Assembly (NCBI GenBank): GCA_900321905.1 | Contig: ONXZ01000004.1 | Span: 1 to 18,589, forward strand | Length of the DNA stretch: 18,589 bases | Source of the DNA: an uncultured Eubacteriales bacterium | GTDB lineage: Bacteria > Bacillota > Clostridia > Oscillospirales > Acutalibacteraceae | Direction of reading: 5' to 3' | Part shown: piece after piece, positions 16,936 to 18,589 of the stretch | Layout of the letters: each line of letters opens with the position of its first letter | How positions within the stretch are numbered: the stretch's first letter is position 1 | Notes under the pieces: generated by a model | What the model was told of the DNA's origin: nothing | The model's database searches: none | What the model saw: only the letters and a program-made list of their open reading frames with translations | Made by a program: the position numbers and the translations under genes

Positions 16936-17250
16936 TTAAAGTTTGATTTCGATATCAACGCCGGCCGGGAGCTCAAGACTTGTCAGAGCCTCAACAGTTT
17001 TGTTTGAAGGTCTGAGGATGTCGATGAGTCTTTTGTGTGTTCTCTGCTCAAACTGCTCACGGCTGTCCTTGTACTTGTGTACAGCGCGAAGGATTGTAAC
17101 CTTCTCGATTTCTGTAGGAAGCGGGATAGGACCGCTAACCTGTGCGCCTGTTCTCTTTGCAGTTTCAACAATTTTCTCCGCCGCCTGGTCTACGAGTGAG
17201 TGGTCGTAGCCTTTAAGACGAATTCTGATTTTTACCTTACTTGCTGCCAT
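16936..17250 (-). CDS. rpsJ: 30S ribosomal protein S10
   Basis: S10 (104 residues) lies in the head of the small subunit and, as NusE, also joins antitermination complexes on rRNA operons. It begins [20 protein letters not shown], has the conserved loop [40 protein letters not shown] and ends AGVDIEIKL. The ATG at 17250 has GGAGG nine bases upstream; an in-frame extension to 17295 lacks a binding site and family support. It is the first gene after the long leader. Confidence 0.98.
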   Translation of the reverse strand: MAASKVKIRIRLKGYDHSLVDQAAEKIVETAKRTGAQVSGPIPLPTEIEKVTILRAVHKYKDSREQFEQRTHKRLIDILRPSNKTVEALTSLELPAGVDIEIKL

Positions 17251-17297
17251 TTGATTTTCCTCCATGAAAATTTTGTGGTGCGAGTTTCCAAACATTG

Positions 17298-17575
17298 GCT
17301 TTGTTGCGCCCGAGTCAAGCTGAGGTTTAGACTGTCACTTTTTCGCAAATACTTCGTTAAATCGCTTTGCAAGGCGCAAGCCTAACTGCATCGATTTGCC
17401 TTGTCTTTTCAAAAAATTGACTACTCTAAACTGCGAAGCACCTTAAATCAAAATAGTTTGCATAGATTTTGTCGTTTCTTTGTTGCAGGCATACTTTCGT
17501 ATGTCAATACAAAAAACGGCGAAATATGTGTGAAATATTTGGTTTAAGGCTCGCTGGCCTCGGGTGCAACAAAGC
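17298..17575. repeat. 278-bp nested inverted-repeat element in the S10 leader
   Basis: The ends are 23-base inverted repeats matching at 20 positions (17298-17320 and 17553-17575, core GCTTTGTTGC / GCAACAAAGC and CCCGAG / CTCGGG). Inside is a gapped pair GTTTAGA...GTCA...TTTTT (17325-17343 with 17412-17431), then AAATCG / CGATTT (17359-17364, 17392-17397), then a small TTGC / GCAA hairpin. A separate CATAC-GAAA-GTATG hairpin with a GNRA loop sits at 17490-17503. CTTTGTTGC occurs again in direct orientation at 17478-17486. It codes for nothing. It could be a MITE-like insertion or an intrinsic RNA fold; no clear target duplication was seen. Confidence 0.55.
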
Positions 17576-17616
17576 TCCCACGAAGCCGTGTGTTTCATCG
17601 GTTTCTATTAATTAAA

Positions 17617-17635
17617 CCGAATGAACATCATTCGG
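17617..17635 (-). terminator. Hairpin resembling an attenuator in the S10 leader
   Basis: On the transcript strand CCGAATGA and TCATTCGG form a perfect 8-bp stem with a 3-base loop, followed by TTTAATTAAT. The stem is stable, but the T run is only three long before it is broken by A, so it would be a weak terminator at best. It lies about 215 nt into the leader. An attenuation or RNA-stability role is possible. Confidence 0.35.
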
Positions 17636-17802
17636 ACGCGGTGGTCTGGCACGGTCAGCGTTCGCAAGTCACTGCCTGTCAGTAGTTTGAAATAGTTTCG
17701 CCCGGTTTTAAATCGGACATACTCCGCCGAAATTCCCGTCTGGGTTATCGAAAGCATCAGTCACTTTCGGACGCAACCTCCGGCATCATCGCATATCTGG
17801 TT

Positions 17803-17846
17803 GTGTTGCTCTATATATATTATATTAATAATACATATCGCAACAC
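17803..17846 (-). other. 5'-terminal mRNA hairpin of the S10 transcript
   Basis: GTGTTGC (17846-17840) pairs perfectly with GCAACAC (17809-17803). The A/T-rich loop contains a further stem, TATTAT-TAAT-ATAATA. The predicted transcription start is about 17848, so the hairpin would begin within two or three bases of the 5' end. Such hairpins protect mRNA from 5'-dependent decay in Firmicutes. Confidence 0.5.
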
Positions 17847-17854
17847 GCTCGGCT

Positions 17855-17883
17855 ATTATATTATAATAAAAGCGCGTTGTCAA
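17855..17883 (-). promoter_or_regulatory. Perfect consensus sigma-A promoter of the S10 operon, with A/T tracts upstream
   Basis: On the minus strand TTGACA (17883-17878) and TATAAT (17860-17855) are separated by exactly 17 bp. Upstream, about 17890-17945 is dominated by A and T runs, including eight A and seven A in a row on the plus strand, where an UP element would sit. This is what one expects for the main promoter of a ribosomal operon. Initiation would be near 17848. Confidence 0.9.
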
Positions 17884-18019
17884 GCGTTTTTTGCAAAAAA
17901 AATCAAAAAAATTTTTCGTATGAATTTACAAAAATATTTTTAAAAATTCGTTAATTTTGCACAAAGGTTAACTTTTGTCAACATTTAGAGTGAACTGTTG
18001 CTCACGCCACTATATGTAG

Positions 18020-18047
18020 AAAACGTCAACTCAAGGTTGACGCTTTT
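18020..18047 (-). terminator. Terminator-like hairpin overlapping the end of spoIVB
   Basis: On the minus strand GCGTCAAC-CTTGA-GTTGACG forms a 7-bp stem (arms 18036-18042 and 18024-18030), flanked by AAAA and TTTT. The spoIVB stop codon (18028-18026) is inside the stem. The T run is only four long, so efficiency may be moderate. It separates spoIVB from the S10 promoter. Confidence 0.6.
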
Positions 18048-18589
18048 AACATAGTGTCCGCAAAAACGGCGTAACCCTTTTGCGGTTGATTTATTATGAC
18101 ATGTGTGAGCGCGCCGACAAGTTTGCCGTTCTGAATCACGGGACTTCCGCTCATACCCTGAACAATTCCGCCTGTCGTTTTAAGCAGTTTTTCGTCCGTA
18201 ACTTTAAGCACGATATCCTTTTGTTCGCTGTCGCCGCGATATTTTACGCGCGTAATCTCCACATCATAAAACTGCGGCTTGCCGCCTCCTACGGTTGAGA
18301 TTATCTGTGCTTTGCCGCGAACTACCTCCTGCCGAGGTGCAACTTCGTAAGGCTTAGCGACATCGCTGATTTTTGAATATGCGCCGTAAAGTCCGCACTC
18401 GCGATTATCAAGAAGTTGACCGATTACATCGTTTTTGAACTCGCAGGACAGTGAGCCCGTAACGCCGTTTTGCGCCTTTTGCACGCGCGTTATATCAGCC
18501 TTGACCGCCTCACCCTCAAGCAAGGGCATAATCTCGTTTGTGTCAATGTCGTTGACCTGATGACCGAGAGCAGCAAAGGTACCCTCTTC
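18026..18589 (-). CDS. spoIVB: SpoIVB serine peptidase (family S55), C-terminal part only
   Basis: The frame enters from the right edge and gives the last 187 residues. SpoIVB is secreted by the forespore into the intermembrane space and triggers SpoIVFA cleavage, activating sigma-K processing. The fragment begins at the catalytic histidine region (FAALGHQVNDIDTNEIMPLL, His at fragment residue 10). It also contains TDEKLLKTTGGIVQGMSGSP, in which the catalytic Ser (fragment residue 147) and an Asp 15 residues earlier match Ser378 and Asp363 of B. subtilis as I remember them. The upstream PDZ domain and membrane anchor are outside the window. The usual recN-spoIVB-spo0A neighbours are not on this side; downstream is the S10 operon. 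Confidence 0.9.
   Translation of the reverse strand, partial: EEGTFAALGHQVNDIDTNEIMPLLEGEAVKADITRVQKAQNGVTGSLSCEFKNDVIGQLLDNRECGLYGAYSKISDVAKPYEVAPRQEVVRGKAQIISTVGGGKPQFYDVEITRVKYRGDSEQKDIVLKVTDEKLLKTTGGIVQGMSGSPVIQNGKLVGALTHVIINQPQKGYAVFADTMLKASTLS

Larger units (their letters stand above)
17251..17848 (-). promoter_or_regulatory. Long predicted 5' leader of the S10 operon
   Basis: About 600 nt lie between the predicted transcription start and the rpsJ start codon. I saw no protein gene on either strand: the frames present are short, lack good binding sites or have no recognisable sequence. Instead there are many inverted repeats: a 5'-terminal hairpin (17803-17846), CGAAAG/CTTTCG (17749-17769), an imperfect GGCA...TGCC hairpin (17647-17675), an 8-bp hairpin (17617-17635) and a 278-bp nested repeat (17298-17575). 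It does not resemble the E. coli S10 leader in size, nor a T-box, and I could not match it to a known RNA class. A regulatory RNA is inferred, not shown. Confidence 0.55.

Noticed and set aside
17251..17295. N-terminal extension of rpsJ by 15 residues
   Set aside because: S10 starts at [12 protein letters not shown] in the family, and GGAGG precedes the ATG at 17250.
17502..17507. TTGACA within the leader, as an rpsJ-proximal promoter
   Set aside because: The -10 position at 17 bp reads AACAAA, and the -35 box is part of a hairpin in the repeat element.
17640..17850. T-box or other named riboswitch in the S10 leader
   Set aside because: I could not find the T-box sequence (AGGGTGGNACCGCG) or another core motif I recognise; the context is also unlike metabolite riboswitches.
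17976..17981. TTGACA on the minus strand, as a second S10 promoter
   Set aside because: At 17 bp spacing the -10 position reads AAAATT, a poor match; the perfect promoter about 100 bases downstream is much better.
1..18589. CRISPR array, tRNA, rRNA or transposase gene
   Set aside because: No regularly spaced direct repeats, no tRNA-like cloverleaf with TTCRANNC and no transposase-like frame were seen in the sequence.

Overview
The window carries the main ribosomal-protein supercluster (S10-spc-alpha) of a Gram-positive endospore-forming bacterium, almost entirely on the minus strand. Gene order, strong AAGGAGG-type ribosome binding sites, a four-cysteine S14, an L24 with a cysteine ribbon, an S4 lacking the zinc knuckle, Clostridia-type L3 and adenylate kinase, and a spoIVB fragment together point to Clostridia, most likely an Oscillospirales (Ruminococcaceae-like) gut organism. 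The lineage is inferred from protein character, not from a database search.

Layout, read in the direction of transcription (high to low coordinates). At 18589-18026 is the 3' end of spoIVB, the sporulation serine protease, ending in a hairpin terminator. The next roughly 775 bases have no gene. They hold an A/T-rich tract, a perfect consensus sigma-A promoter (TTGACA, 17 bp, TATAAT; 17883-17855) and a predicted leader of about 600 nt rich in inverted repeats. Then come rpsJ, rplC, rplD, rplW, rplB, rpsS, rplV, rpsC, rplP, rpmC, rpsQ, a 241-base spacer with a GC-rich palindromic repeat, rplN, rplX, rplE, rpsN, rpsH, rplF, rplR, rpsE, rpmD, rplO, secY, adk, map, a 168-base spacer, infA, rpmJ, rpsM, rpsK, rpsD, rpoA and rplQ. 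A strong intrinsic terminator follows rplQ. A separate promoter then drives a secreted leucine-rich-repeat (BspA-like) protein that runs off the left edge.

The cluster encodes 26 ribosomal proteins plus factors that work with them: SecY (membrane export channel), adenylate kinase, methionine aminopeptidase, IF-1 and the RNA polymerase alpha subunit. Most genes are under 25 bases apart, and several overlap as TAATG, suggesting coupled translation. The genes themselves are ordinary and intact. The unusual content is in the four larger spacers: the S10 leader, rplW-rplB, rpsQ-rplN and map-infA. The most interesting is the long structured S10 leader with a 278-bp nested inverted-repeat element. 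It could be an unrecognised regulatory RNA, an inserted non-autonomous repeat, or both.
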